Below are positions 22,944 to 33,865 of a stretch of DNA of 64,000 bases, piece after piece (positions within the stretch are counted from its first letter, which is position 1; every line of letters begins with the position of its first letter). The DNA comes from Nocardioides sp. BGMRC 2183. GTDB lineage: Bacteria; Actinomycetota; Actinomycetes; Propionibacteriales; Nocardioidaceae. The notes under the pieces were generated by a model. It did not search any database and had not been told where the DNA came from. It worked only from the letters and a program-made list of their open reading frames with translations. The stretch is from the NCBI GenBank assembly GCA_008123405.1, contig VSSA01000001.1, positions 124,001-188,000 on the forward strand, written 5' to 3'. The position numbers and the translations under genes were made by a program.

Positions 22944-23713
22944 GACGAGGCCTGCTCGGGCTCGGGCACCTCACGGAAGCGCAGACCCTTGGGGTCGAGC
23001 ATCTCCCGGATGATGACCAGTTCCTCGAAGGTGGGCTCGCGGCTGGTCGGCACCTCTGCGGGGATGTCGAGCTCGAAGCCGGTCGCTGCGATGACCTCGT
23101 CCACGGTGACCCCGGGATGGACGCTGCGCAGCCGCATCGTCCCCCCGGCACCGGTCATGTCGAAGACGCCGAGGTTGGAGACGAGCCGATGGATGTCGTT
23201 GTACTTGGAGGCGCCGGCCCCGGCCTGCGCGGCACGGTTGGGACCGACCCCGGAGACGATGTCGACGCTCTCGACGAAGACCCGGGGGGAGTGCCGCGGC
23301 ACCCAGTACGAGGTCCGGTTGTTGACGGTGTTGCCGGGGGCTCCCCGAGAGCCGAGGAGCTGGCGCTTGGGTTGGGCGAAGTCACCGATGGCGGAGATGT
23401 TCTGGTTGCCGTGCCGATCGACCTGGGTGGCGCCCATCATCACGTGCCGCTTGCCGTAGGCGACGACATCGAAGACTCGGCGGAATGGGATCCATCCCTC
23501 GACCACGTCGCCCTTGGCGAAGAGCGGGGGGACTCCGGCGAGGAAGAGCGACTCGCCGTCGGAGATGACCAGGTCGGGGTTGGCGGTCAGCTTCGCAAGG
23601 CGGACGCCGAGCATCGGCAGCATGCCCATCGGGCTGCCGAAGATCTCGCCATCCTCGGCGAACGCGTCAGCGATCGCCGCGGCACACACATCGGCACGGG
23701 TGATGTCACTCAT
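22940..23713 (-). CDS. ipdB: CoA-transferase-like subunit IpdB
   Basis: Beta subunit of 257 aa of the IpdAB hydrolase, a class I CoA-transferase fold that opens the remaining steroid ring of COCHEA-CoA. It carries GVPPLFAKGDVVEGWIPFRRVFDVVAYGKRHVMMGATQVDRHGNQNISAIGDFAQPKRQLLGSRGAPG, typical of this subfamily. Start and stop overlap ipdA (ATGA) and ipdC (GTGA), so the three are co-translated. True CoA-transferases such as glutaconate CoA-transferase are related, but the steroid operon context decides. Confidence 0.92.
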   Translation of the reverse strand: MSDITRADVCAAAIADAFAEDGEIFGSPMGMLPMLGVRLAKLTANPDLVISDGESLFLAGVPPLFAKGDVVEGWIPFRRVFDVVAYGKRHVMMGATQVDRHGNQNISAIGDFAQPKRQLLGSRGAPGNTVNNRTSYWVPRHSPRVFVESVDIVSGVGPNRAAQAGAGASKYNDIHRLVSNLGVFDMTGAGGTMRLRSVHPGVTVDEVIAATGFELDIPAEVPTSREPTFEELVIIREMLDPKGLRFREVPEPEQASS

Positions 23714-24606
23714 TTCGCGGCCTCCTCGCCGAACGCCTGCACCGCGGCCTGATAGGCCGCCTCGTCACCGGCCAGGAACCGGTCGTGGAACGCCTGCCAC
23801 TCGGCGTCATCGCCGCCGGCAGCCTTCGCGTAGGCCTTCTGGAACCTCTCGTCACGCTCGTAGTCGGGCACGCAGTTGGTGAAGTGCGCGCCGTTCGGGG
23901 TCTCGACCACGCCGGTCACCATCATCCGGTTCAGCAGCAGCCGCTGCACCGGGGTGTCCACGGTCAGGCCGGCGGTGTCGGTGATCTGTTCGACGCTCAG
24001 ATAGGTCCGCTCCGCCGCCATCGCGAAGAGGTCGTCGAAGTAGGGGTCGGGACCGAGGTAGCTCGCGTTGCCGTGCATGTCGGCACGGTTGAGATGGACC
24101 AGCGCGGCATCCAACTTCAGAGCCGGTACGGCGACCAGGTCCTCGTAGGCGCCGTCCGCGTCGGCGTAGGGGCTGGTGACGGTCTTGATCCACTGGTTGT
24201 TGACCAGCACGTCAGAGCCCAGCCCGGCCCGCATCGGCAGGAAGGGGAGTCGCTCGGCTGCGGCCTTGAGACCGGTCTGGAACATGCCCTCGTCGAGCTC
24301 GACCACCTCGGGGATGGACTTCTCCTGGCGGGCCCTCTGGAAGTTCGGCTCCAACGGGACCGAGTCCAGGGAGACGAACGCGTAGACCAGCTTGCGGATC
24401 TTGCCCGCGCGCGCGAGCAAGCCGACATCCGCGCCGCCCCAGCTCACGATGGTGAGATCGGTGAGGTCGGAGTTGTACAGCGCCCGGACCAGGGCCATCG
24501 GCTTGCGACGCGGACCCCAGCCGCCGATGCCGATGGTCATCCCGGACTCGAGGCTGCCGATGACCTCCTCGATGCTCATCCGCTTGTCGCGCGGTTTGCG
24601 GCTCAC
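23710..24606 (-). CDS. ipdA: CoA-transferase-like subunit IpdA
   Basis: Alpha subunit of 298 aa of the IpdAB ring-opening hydrolase. The early glycine-rich CoA-binding segment MTIGIGGWGPRRKPMALVRAL and the later DAALVHLNRADMHGNASYLGPDPYFDDLFAMAAERTYLSVE match the family. GTG start overlaps the echA20 stop by four bases. It forms a heterotetramer with IpdB in characterised systems (established knowledge). This operon is the KstR2-type, CD-ring part of the sterol cluster. Confidence 0.93.
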   Translation of the reverse strand: MSRKPRDKRMSIEEVIGSLESGMTIGIGGWGPRRKPMALVRALYNSDLTDLTIVSWGGADVGLLARAGKIRKLVYAFVSLDSVPLEPNFQRARQEKSIPEVVELDEGMFQTGLKAAAERLPFLPMRAGLGSDVLVNNQWIKTVTSPYADADGAYEDLVAVPALKLDAALVHLNRADMHGNASYLGPDPYFDDLFAMAAERTYLSVEQITDTAGLTVDTPVQRLLLNRMMVTGVVETPNGAHFTNCVPDYERDERFQKAYAKAAGGDDAEWQAFHDRFLAGDEAAYQAAVQAFGEEAAK

Positions 24607-25376
24607 TTCGCGTTCTCCTTGCTCTTGTCGCTCTTGTCCGTCCCCGCGAAGTCGTCGCGGAGCTCGTCGCTCACGCCCATCAGGTTGAGCTCGAAGGTGA
24701 AGCCCTGTTCCCAGCGATAGGACTTGTTGACGTTGATCGGGTCGATGCCGTTCAGGGCCTCCTTGGCCGCGCGGATCACGCGGGTGTCCTTTGCGGCGAT
24801 GTCACGCGCCACCCGCATCGCGGCTTCCAACAGCTCCTCGCGAGGCACGACCTCCAGCACCGATCCGAACTGGACCAGGTCCGCGGCCGGGATGGTGCGC
24901 GCGGTGAAGTAGAGGGTGCGCATCAGGTGCTGCGGGACCAGTCGGGCCATGTGCGTGGCGGCGCCGAGGGCGCCCTGATTGACCTCGGGGACCCCGAAGA
25001 AGGCGTCGTCGCTGGCGACCACCACGTCGGCATTGCCGACCAGGCCGACACCGCCGCCCACGCAGAAGCCGTTGACGGCGGCGATGACGGGGACCGCGCA
25101 CTCGTAGACCGCCTTGAAGGCCGCGTAGCAGCCCTTGTTGGCGCCGAGCAGCGCGTCGAAGCCGGTGGTGTGCTGCATCTCCTTGATGTCGACGCCGGCG
25201 TTGAAGCCCTTCCCCTCGGCGCGCAGGATCACGACCTTGGTGCTCGGGTCGTCGCCGGCCTCGTCCAGGGCGTTCGCGACGTCGAACCAGCCCTGCACCG
25301 TGAGCGCGTTGACCGGGGGAGCGTTCATCGTGATGACGCGGATGCCGTCCTCGCCGAGTTCGCTGCTGATTGTCAT
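24603..25376 (-). CDS. echA20: EchA20-like crotonase, CD-ring hydrolase
   Basis: Crotonase-fold protein of 257 aa: ILRAEGKGFNAGVDIKEMQ and AVNGFCVGGGVGLVGNADVVVASDDAFFGVPEVNQGALGAATHMARLV supply the oxyanion hole and active-site loop. EchA20 of M. tuberculosis opens a ring of HIEC-CoA before IpdAB acts. The ATG at 25376 (MTISSELGEDG) is chosen because an upstream in-frame start at 25397 lies inside the operator palindrome. First gene of the four-gene operon, divergent from two SDR genes. Confidence 0.92.
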   Translation of the reverse strand: MTISSELGEDGIRVITMNAPPVNALTVQGWFDVANALDEAGDDPSTKVVILRAEGKGFNAGVDIKEMQHTTGFDALLGANKGCYAAFKAVYECAVPVIAAVNGFCVGGGVGLVGNADVVVASDDAFFGVPEVNQGALGAATHMARLVPQHLMRTLYFTARTIPAADLVQFGSVLEVVPREELLEAAMRVARDIAAKDTRVIRAAKEALNGIDPINVNKSYRWEQGFTFELNLMGVSDELRDDFAGTDKSDKSKENAK

Positions 25377-25387
25377 GCGAAGCAGCC

Positions 25388-25407
25388 TACCAAGCATTTG
25401 CTTGGTA
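25388..25407. promoter_or_regulatory. KstR2-like operator, widened palindrome
   Basis: TACCAAGCATTTGCTTGGTA, with nine-base arms about a two-base centre, lies between the divergent echA20 and SDR starts. Arms ACCAAG/CTTGGT match the KstR2 consensus (AnCAAGnnCTTGnT), but the spacer between CAAG and CTTG is six bases here, not two. Confidence 0.75.
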
Positions 25408-25417
25408 GGGTATCGGC

Positions 25418-26197
25418 ATGTCTCTCTCCATCGACCTCGCCGGGCGCGTCGCGCTCGTGACCGGAGGTGCGCGCGGCATCGGACGCGGGATCACCGAGGT
25501 GCTGGTGCAAGCCGGTGCCACCATGGTGACCTGCGGTCGATCGCCGGCCGAGCCGCCCCACGGTGCCGAGCACCGGCTCTGCGACGTCCGGGACGCCGCG
25601 TCGGTCACCGAACTCGTGGCCGGGATCGCCGAGGATCACGGGCGGCTCGATCTGGTGGTGAACAACGCCGGCGGGGCGCCGTACGCGATGGCGGCCGAGG
25701 CGTCGCCGCGCTTCCACGACAAGATCGTCAGCCTGAACCTCGACGCGACCCTGCTGGTCAGCCAGGCAGCCAACCGAGTGATGCAGGCACAAGACGGTGG
25801 CGGTGCGATCGTCAACATCTCGTCGGTCTCCGCCGAACGACCCTCGCCCGGCACCGCGGCGTACGGCGCAGCGAAGGCCGGTGTCGACGCGCTGACCACG
25901 TCGCTCGCGCAGGAGTGGGGGCCGAAGGTCCGAGTGAACGCGATCAATGTCGGATTGGTGCGGACCCCCGACACCGCTGACCACTACGGGGGCGACGCCA
26001 CGGTCGCGGCCATCGAGGCCACCATCCCCCTTCGCCGGATGGCCCAGGTCGCCGAGATCGGACAGCTGGTCGCCTTCTTGGGCAGCGACCTTGCTTCCTA
26101 TGTCTCCGGCGCTCGCGTCGCCTGTCACGGCGGCGGGGAGCAGCCGGTCTTCCTCTACATCGCCCAGAACGCCCACCAACAGACCGAGGAGAACTAA
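25418..26197 (+). CDS. Short-chain dehydrogenase/reductase (Rv3549c-like)
   Basis: SDR of 259 aa: cofactor loop VTGGARGIGRG, NNAG, catalytic Ser in NISSVS and Tyr/Lys in YGAAKAG. Shares its promoter region with echA20 across the KstR2-like palindrome, starting 11 bp from it. Gene order matches Rv3549c next to Rv3550 in M. tuberculosis, where its exact steroid-ring substrate is not settled. The stop directly abuts the next SDR start, so the two form an operon. Confidence 0.9.
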   Translation: MSLSIDLAGRVALVTGGARGIGRGITEVLVQAGATMVTCGRSPAEPPHGAEHRLCDVRDAASVTELVAGIAEDHGRLDLVVNNAGGAPYAMAAEASPRFHDKIVSLNLDATLLVSQAANRVMQAQDGGGAIVNISSVSAERPSPGTAAYGAAKAGVDALTTSLAQEWGPKVRVNAINVGLVRTPDTADHYGGDATVAAIEATIPLRRMAQVAEIGQLVAFLGSDLASYVSGARVACHGGGEQPVFLYIAQNAHQQTEEN

Positions 26198-27079
26198 GTG
26201 AGCAGGTTGCTGGAAGGTCGCGTCGCCATCGTCACCGGAGCCGGACGCGGCATCGGTCGAGCGCACGCGCTCGAGCTGGCGCGGCACGGCGCCAAGGTCG
26301 TCGTCAACGACTACGGCGTCACGCTCGCAGGGGAGGACTCCACCGACACCCCCGCCCACGATGTCGTCGCGGAGATCGGCGACCTCGGCGGCGAGGCGAT
26401 CGTGAACGGTGCCGACGTCGCCGACTTCGAGGCGGCTGAGGCGATGGTCCGACAAGCCATCGAGATCTTCGGTGGGTTGGACATCCTGGTCAACAACGCC
26501 GGATTCGTCCGCGACCGCATGCTGGTCAACACGTCCGAGGAGGAGTGGGACTCCGTCATCCGGGTGCATCTCAAGGGCCACTTCGCGCCGCTGCGCCACG
26601 CCGGTGCCTACTGGCGGGCCGAGGCCAAGGAGGGACGCCAGCGCGCGGCGCGGGTGATCAACACCTCCTCCGGGGCGGGTCTGCAGGGCTCCGTCGGCCA
26701 GGCCACCTACTCGGCCGCAAAGGCCGGCATCGCCGGCCTCACCCTGGTCGCCGCTCAGGAGATGGGCCGGTACGGCGTTACCGTGAACGCGATCGCGCCG
26801 GTGGCGAAGACCCGGATGACCGAGGGCGCCTTCGACACCTCGAGCATGGCACTCCCCGAGGACAACTCGCCGATCGTCGCCTGGCTGGCCTCGGAGGAGG
26901 CCGGGGACGTGACCGGCCGGGTGATCGAGATCGACGGCTCCCGACTGACCGTCGAGTCAGGCTGGCGGCATGCCGCCAGCCGGGATCGTGGTCAGCGGTG
27001 GGCCGCTGGTGAGGTCGGGCCTGCGTTGCGGGAGCTGTTCGCCGAGGCGCCGGTGCCGGAGGCGGTGTACGGGGCGTGA
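26198..27079 (+). CDS. Short-chain dehydrogenase/reductase (Rv3548c-like)
   Basis: SDR of 293 aa with TGAGRGIGRAHALELARHGAKVVVNDYG (cofactor loop plus the acidic residue that favours NAD), NNAG, NTSSGAGLQG and YSAAKAG. The extended C-terminus (EVGPALRELFAEAPVPEAVYG) is like the dehydrogenase unit of multifunctional beta-oxidation proteins. The GTG at 26198 follows the preceding stop with no gap. Probably oxidises a hydroxyacyl-CoA in sterol breakdown; substrate unknown. Confidence 0.9.
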   Translation: MSRLLEGRVAIVTGAGRGIGRAHALELARHGAKVVVNDYGVTLAGEDSTDTPAHDVVAEIGDLGGEAIVNGADVADFEAAEAMVRQAIEIFGGLDILVNNAGFVRDRMLVNTSEEEWDSVIRVHLKGHFAPLRHAGAYWRAEAKEGRQRAARVINTSSGAGLQGSVGQATYSAAKAGIAGLTLVAAQEMGRYGVTVNAIAPVAKTRMTEGAFDTSSMALPEDNSPIVAWLASEEAGDVTGRVIEIDGSRLTVESGWRHAASRDRGQRWAAGEVGPALRELFAEAPVPEAVYGA

Positions 27080-27083
27080 GCGG

Positions 27084-27130
27084 AGATTCACCGGCCGGCC
27101 GGTGAATCTGGCGCCCGTCACAAGGAGTTC
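27084..27130. repeat. REP-like palindrome, copy 1
   Basis: A perfect 26-bp palindrome (27084-27109) with arm AGATTCACCGGCC is followed by TCTGGCGCCCGTCACAAGG. Palindrome and tail both recur, modified, at 28211-28278, on the other side of the DUF559 gene. Confidence 0.75.
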
Positions 27131-27253
27131 TTCGCGTCCACCGCCAGTTTTTCGAGTCCGCCGACACTGCTGTAGCAGATCGGCAACCGTGGTCATCCAC
27201 AGGCCAGGTGAGGGGGAGTGGCGCCGTTCCATCCGCGGGCTCACGCTATCGGC

Positions 27254-28192
27254 ATGGTCGAATGGCTCGCCGACGAGAACGGGATCCTGCTGAGACGCAC
27301 AGTGATCGAGGCGGGACTCGATGACAAAGCTCTCACGCGAGCGCACCGAGCAGGAAGGATTGTCCGCCTACGACAGGGCGGATATGCGCTCTGCGAGGTC
27401 TGGGAGAACGCAGACGCAGCTGGCCGGCACCGCCTGCTGGTCGGTGCGGTTCGCCAGCAGTACGACGACTCCGTGGCGATCTCGCACACGAGCGCTCACG
27501 TCGAGTACGGCGGACCAACGTGGGGGCTGGCGCTCGATGCTGCACATCTAACCCACCTTGACGGCACCGCCCCGCGCCGCGGAGCCAAGATTGTCCACCA
27601 CCGAGGTGCCTGCTATGTCGGTGACTTGGGTCGGGATGATGCAGGTTGGATCACGACGACGACCCGAACTGCGCTCGACACAGCAGCGATCGGACAACTC
27701 GATCCAGCGGTCGCGGTACTTGAGTGGTATCTGAATCGTGGTCTCGTCACGAGCGAAGGGCTCTGGCACCGCCACGATTCGATGCGCTCGTGGGCTAACA
27801 CGCTTCACCTCCAGGTCGCGTTGCGTCTCGCAGGTGACCGGTCGGAATCGGTGGGCGAGACACGGGTGAAGCTCCTGTGCCGCGATCAGGGCCTACCGGC
27901 TCCGCTCCAGCAGTACGAGGTGCGTCGCCCCGACGGCCGCCTGGCCGGAAGAGTCGACTTCGCTTGGCCGGGCTTGCGTGTGCTGCTGGAGTTCGACGGG
28001 CTCCAGAAGTACCACCGATTCCGACGTGCGGGCGAGTCTCTCGAGGAGATGATCATGAGGGAGAAGCGTCGCGAGGACTTGATCCGAGAGCTGACGGGTT
28101 GGGTGCTGATCAGGCTCACCTGGGCAGACCTAGGACGGCCGGCAGCGACAGCCGCGCGGATCCGGCGTGCATTCGTGGCCGCCGCTGCATGA
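27254..28192 (+). CDS. AbiEi-like HTH / DUF559 (PD-(D/E)XK-like) protein
   Basis: Protein of 312 aa common in Nocardioides-type genomes as scattered singletons. The N-terminus is a winged helix of the AbiEi antitoxin type (GILLRRTVIEAGLDDKALTRAHRAGRIVRLRQGGYALCE). The C-terminus has a restriction-endonuclease-like core (GRVDFAWPGLRVLLEFDGLQKYH, then EMIMREKRREDLIRELTGWVLIRLTW), matching DUF559. Flanked by REP-like palindromes and unrelated to sterol metabolism, it looks like an insertion in the cluster. A GTG at 27218 is an alternative start. No partner toxin gene is adjacent. Confidence 0.75.
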   Translation: MVEWLADENGILLRRTVIEAGLDDKALTRAHRAGRIVRLRQGGYALCEVWENADAAGRHRLLVGAVRQQYDDSVAISHTSAHVEYGGPTWGLALDAAHLTHLDGTAPRRGAKIVHHRGACYVGDLGRDDAGWITTTTRTALDTAAIGQLDPAVAVLEWYLNRGLVTSEGLWHRHDSMRSWANTLHLQVALRLAGDRSESVGETRVKLLCRDQGLPAPLQQYEVRRPDGRLAGRVDFAWPGLRVLLEFDGLQKYHRFRRAGESLEEMIMREKRREDLIRELTGWVLIRLTWADLGRPAATAARIRRAFVAAAA

Positions 28193-28210
28193 TGGTGACA
28201 ACGAGCATAT

Positions 28211-28278
28211 GAAACTGGCGCCGGTCACACGGAGTTTCGTGAGACCAGCGCCAGTTTCACCGGCCGCCCGGTGAAACT
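28211..28278. repeat. REP-like composite element, copy 2
   Basis: GAAACTGGCGC (28211) and GCGCCAGTTTC (28248) form an inverted pair around CGGTCACACGGAGTTTC. A 26-bp palindrome at 28253-28278 has arms AGTTTCACCGG/CCGGTGAAACT. It is closely related to copy 1 and to 33743-33774. Confidence 0.75.
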
Positions 28279-28286
28279 GCGGGCTC

Positions 28287-30848
<2,562 letters not shown>

Positions 30849-30899
30849 CCTGACCTCCAGGCGTGCGAGGGTCGCGGTCCCAGGGAGGGGGCCGTGTCC

Positions 30900-30947
30900 T
30901 TCAGCGCCCGTTCAGGGTGGCTCCGTGAGAATGGAGCCACCCTGAAC
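30900..30947. promoter_or_regulatory. Promoter-region repeats of the OmpR-type regulator
   Basis: TTCAG at 30900 and 30911, 11 bp apart, then a perfect inverted repeat GTTCAGGGTGGCTCC (30910-30924) and GGAGCCACCCTGAAC (30933-30947) with an 8-nt loop. It may both terminate cyp125 and bind the downstream response regulator. Confidence 0.6.
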
Positions 30948-30994
30948 GCGGTGGCGGCGATGGCGCCCCGCCGCCGCAGCACGAGGAGGCGCAC

Positions 30995-31672
30995 ATGCGG
31001 GTGTTGGTCGTCGACGACGAACGTCGACTGGCGCGCTCGCTGAAGCTGGGCCTCGAGGCCGAGGGGTTCAGCGTCGATCTCGCCCACGACGGTGACGACG
31101 GCCTCTGGTACGCGCGGGAGAACAACTACGACGCGATCGTGCTCGACCTGATGCTGCCGGGCATCAACGGCTATCAGGTCTGCGCGGCGCTGCGGACAGA
31201 GCGGAACTGGACGCCGATCCTGATGCTGACCGCGAAGGACGGTGAGTGGGACCAGGTCGAGGGTCTGGACACCGGCGCCGACGACTACCTGACGAAGCCG
31301 TTCTCCTTCGCCGTGCTCGTGGCTCGGCTCCGCGCGATCGCCCGCCGGGGAGCGCGGGAGCGTCCGACGGCGCTGGAGGTCGGCGATCTGGTGATCGACC
31401 CCGCCGCCCGGACCGTACGACGCGGGGAGTCCGACGTACCCCTCACTTCGCGTGAGTTCGCGGTGCTCTCCTTCCTCGCCCGACACAAGGGCGAGGTCGT
31501 CTCGAAGTCCCAGATCCTGAACGCGGTCTGGGACTTCGACTTCGACGGCGACCCGAACATCGTCGAGGTCTACATCCGCCACCTGCGCAACAAGGTCGAT
31601 CGTCCCTTCGGGCGCACCGCGATCCAGACGATCCGCGGCGCGGGCTACCGCCTCGCCAGCGACGGTGGTTGA
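30995..31672 (+). CDS. OmpR-family response regulator
   Basis: Regulator of 225 aa: receiver domain MRVLVVDDERRLARSLKLGL with phospho-acceptor Asp51 (VLDLMLPG), switch Lys in DYLTKPFSFAVLVARL, and a winged-helix effector (LTSREFAVLSFLARHKGEVVSKSQILNAVW, then VYIRHLRNKVDRPFGRTAIQTIRGAGYRL). The neighbouring kinase starts 8 bp before its stop. TTCAG repeats occur upstream of both this gene and the PepSY gene, suggesting self-regulation. The signal is probably envelope-related rather than sterol. Confidence 0.94.
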   Translation: MRVLVVDDERRLARSLKLGLEAEGFSVDLAHDGDDGLWYARENNYDAIVLDLMLPGINGYQVCAALRTERNWTPILMLTAKDGEWDQVEGLDTGADDYLTKPFSFAVLVARLRAIARRGARERPTALEVGDLVIDPAARTVRRGESDVPLTSREFAVLSFLARHKGEVVSKSQILNAVWDFDFDGDPNIVEVYIRHLRNKVDRPFGRTAIQTIRGAGYRLASDGG

Positions 31673-33071
31673 GGTGCGCGCCCCTGCTTCGGTCCGGGTC
31701 CGCACCACGATCGCCGCGACGCTGGTCGTCGGACTGAGCCTGACGGTCGCCGCGATCGGGCTCGTCCTCGCCGTCCGCGCCACCCTGTACGACGCCGCGC
31801 AGACCAGCGCCGATCAGCGGGCCGAGGAGCTGGCTGATGACATCGACGCTGCCGGCACGGTCGACGGCGCCGTCTCGAGGGCGGAGCGGCCGGACGCGGA
31901 CGATGTCGACGATGAGGCCGAGGATGGCGACGACCCGGACGACGCCGATCCCGATGAGGTCGTGTGGCAGGTCATCGACGCCGGCGGCCAGGTCCTGGCC
32001 GCGTCACAGCAGTTGGGCGTGGCACTTCCGCGTGAGGACGGCCGGGTCGAACTGCCCGGAGGTGACGCGCCGTACATGCTGGGGGTCGCCGATGCGGACA
32101 TCGCCACCGACGCTGGTGAGGACGCCGAGGTCAGTGTGGTCGTCGCCACCTCGTTGGAGGACGTCCACGAGACGACGACAGCGCTCGTCGCCCCGCTGGT
32201 GCTCGGCGTACCGCTCCTGCTGCTCGTGGTGGCCGGCACCACCTGGGCCGTCGTGGGACGGGCGCTGCGACCGGTCGATCGGATCCGCAGGGAGGTCGAC
32301 GAGATCACCGGTGCCCGCCTGGACCGGCGGGTGTCCGAACCGTCCTCACGGGACGAGCTGCACCGACTCGCCGTCACCATGAACCGGATGCTGGGCCGGC
32401 TCCAGGACTCCCAGCAGCGGCAGCAGCAGTTCGTCTCCGACGCCTCCCACGAGCTGCGCTCGCCCCTGGCCAGTCTTCGCCAGGCCGCCGAGGTCACCCG
32501 TGCGCACCCGGCGGCGCTACCCGAGGGGGAGCTGGCCGAGGTCGTCCTGGAGGAGGCGGTCCGGATGCAGGGACTGGTGGGCCAGTTGCTGCTGTTGGCA
32601 CGGGCTGGCGAGGGGGCCTTGCACCAGCGCGAGGAGGTGGACCTGGACGACGTGGTCCTCGCCGCGACCCGACGGTACCGAGGAGCGGCTGGACCCGACG
32701 TGGACACCTCAGCGGTCAGCGCGGCCCGGGTGCACGGTGATGCCGCGGCTCTCACCCAGGTGGTCACCAACCTGGCCGACAACGCAGTTCGGCATGCCCG
32801 TAACAAGGTCGTGGTCGGGCTGACCCAGCACAGCGACCGGGCGCGGATGACGGTCGAAGACGATGGTGCCGGTGTGCCGGCGGCCGAGCGCGAGCGGATC
32901 TTCGACCGGTTCGTGCGCCTGGACGAAGCTCGTGCGCGCGACGGCGGCGGAAGCGGCCTGGGGCTGTCCATCGTGCGGGCCGTGGTGGAGGCACACCAGG
33001 GCACGGTGCACGTCGAGGGAAGCGCCGCCGGCGGCGCGCGTTTCGTCGTCGACCTGCCGGCCGCTCGCTGA
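31665..33071 (+). CDS. Sensor histidine kinase (HisKA/HATPase)
   Basis: Kinase of 468 aa: TM1 about 14-36, an extracytoplasmic domain of about 135 aa with a strongly acidic stretch (78-98), TM2 about 174-196, HAMP, HisKA with His262 (FVSDASHELRSPLASLRQ), and HATPase motifs LTQVVTNLADNAVRHA and GGGSGLGLSIVRAVVEAHQG. Overlaps the regulator by 8 bp; a GTG at 31674 is an alternative start. The acidic sensor loop could bind cations or cationic peptides, as in PhoQ-like kinases. That is inference. Confidence 0.92.
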   Translation: MVEVRAPASVRVRTTIAATLVVGLSLTVAAIGLVLAVRATLYDAAQTSADQRAEELADDIDAAGTVDGAVSRAERPDADDVDDEAEDGDDPDDADPDEVVWQVIDAGGQVLAASQQLGVALPREDGRVELPGGDAPYMLGVADADIATDAGEDAEVSVVVATSLEDVHETTTALVAPLVLGVPLLLLVVAGTTWAVVGRALRPVDRIRREVDEITGARLDRRVSEPSSRDELHRLAVTMNRMLGRLQDSQQRQQQFVSDASHELRSPLASLRQAAEVTRAHPAALPEGELAEVVLEEAVRMQGLVGQLLLLARAGEGALHQREEVDLDDVVLAATRRYRGAAGPDVDTSAVSAARVHGDAAALTQVVTNLADNAVRHARNKVVVGLTQHSDRARMTVEDDGAGVPAAERERIFDRFVRLDEARARDGGGSGLGLSIVRAVVEAHQGTVHVEGSAAGGARFVVDLPAAR

Positions 33072-33078
33072 ATGCTCC

Positions 33079-33105
33079 TTCAGGTGCGTTCAGGCCCGCT
33101 TCAGC
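33079..33105 (+). promoter_or_regulatory. Triple TTCAG direct repeat upstream of PepSY gene
   Basis: TTCAGG at 33079, TTCAGG at 33089 and TTCAGC at 33100 are spaced 10-11 bp, one helical turn, as OmpR-family sites usually are. The same word recurs before the regulator gene at 30900 and 30911. Confidence 0.65.
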
Positions 33106-33174
33106 ACTCCTCCGGCAACCTCAGGGCTCCAGCGAAAGGCAGGGGCCGCACGGCCCCCGACGAGAGGAAATGCC

Positions 33175-33732
33175 ATGAGGTTCTCCGGACTCCGCCGCAA
33201 GCGCGTCTTGATTCCGGCTGTCGCCGCTCTAACGACGCTCGCGGTCGGCGCCACCGTGTGGACGGCCACCGCCGACGAGGTCGGCGGGGACGAGCGCGCT
33301 GACGTCGCCGCAGCTGCCACCGATGCCGCCGGTGGTGGTGAGGCCGTCGAGGTCGAGCGCAGCGACGACCCTGGCGAGGCCTACGAGGTCGAGGTTCGGT
33401 TGGAGGACGGTCGCGAGGTCGACGTGACCCTGGACGACGATCTGGCTGTCGTCGCCGAGGAGCGCGACGACGAGGATGACGACCGCGACGACCGCGACGA
33501 CGGTGCGCGCGACGGTCGGGATGCCGACGATCGCGTACTCGCCGATGCCGAGCGGGCCGATGCCGAGGACGCCGCTCTCACTGCGGTCGGCGGCGGTACG
33601 CTTCTCGACCTGGAGGCGAGCGACGACCCGGGCGTGGCCTACGAGGCCGAGGTGCGTGATCGCCAGGGCGTTGAGTGGGACATCGAGCTCGACGCCGACT
33701 ACACGGTGGTGGACAAGCGTCAGGACCGCTGA
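33175..33732 (+). CDS. Secreted PepSY-domain protein
   Basis: Protein of 185 aa with an N-terminal signal/anchor (RRKRVLIPAVAALTTLAVGATVWTATA) and two PepSY-like halves: DPGEAYEVEVRLEDGREVDVTLDDDLAVV, then DPGVAYEAEVRDRQGVEWDIELDADYTVVDK. They are separated by a highly acidic, Asp/Arg-rich linker. PepSY proteins downstream of OmpR-type two-component genes are common and often inhibit proteases or sense the envelope. GAGAGG precedes the ATG at 33175. Confidence 0.86.
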   Translation: MRFSGLRRKRVLIPAVAALTTLAVGATVWTATADEVGGDERADVAAAATDAAGGGEAVEVERSDDPGEAYEVEVRLEDGREVDVTLDDDLAVVAEERDDEDDDRDDRDDGARDGRDADDRVLADAERADAEDAALTAVGGGTLLDLEASDDPGVAYEAEVRDRQGVEWDIELDADYTVVDKRQDR

Positions 33733-33742
33733 CATCCGCGAT

Positions 33743-33803
33743 GCGGGTTTCGCCGGTCAGCCGGTGAAACCCGCACGACACGCCGGGGCCGCACGGCGTG
33801 TCG
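33743..33803. terminator. Tandem hairpins, first one REP-like (copy 3)
   Basis: Hairpin 1 (33743-33774): arms GCGGGTTTCGCCGG and CCGGTGAAACCCGC, one mismatch, sharing the TTC-CCGG core of the palindromes at 27084 and 28253. Hairpin 2 (33776-33803): arms CGACACGCCG and CGGCGTGTCG. Placed between convergent genes. Confidence 0.68.
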
Positions 33804-33865
33804 CGCGGGTTCTGGGCGACAAGTCCCGCCGGACCCGCGCGGAAACGCCTGACGGGCCGGAGTGC

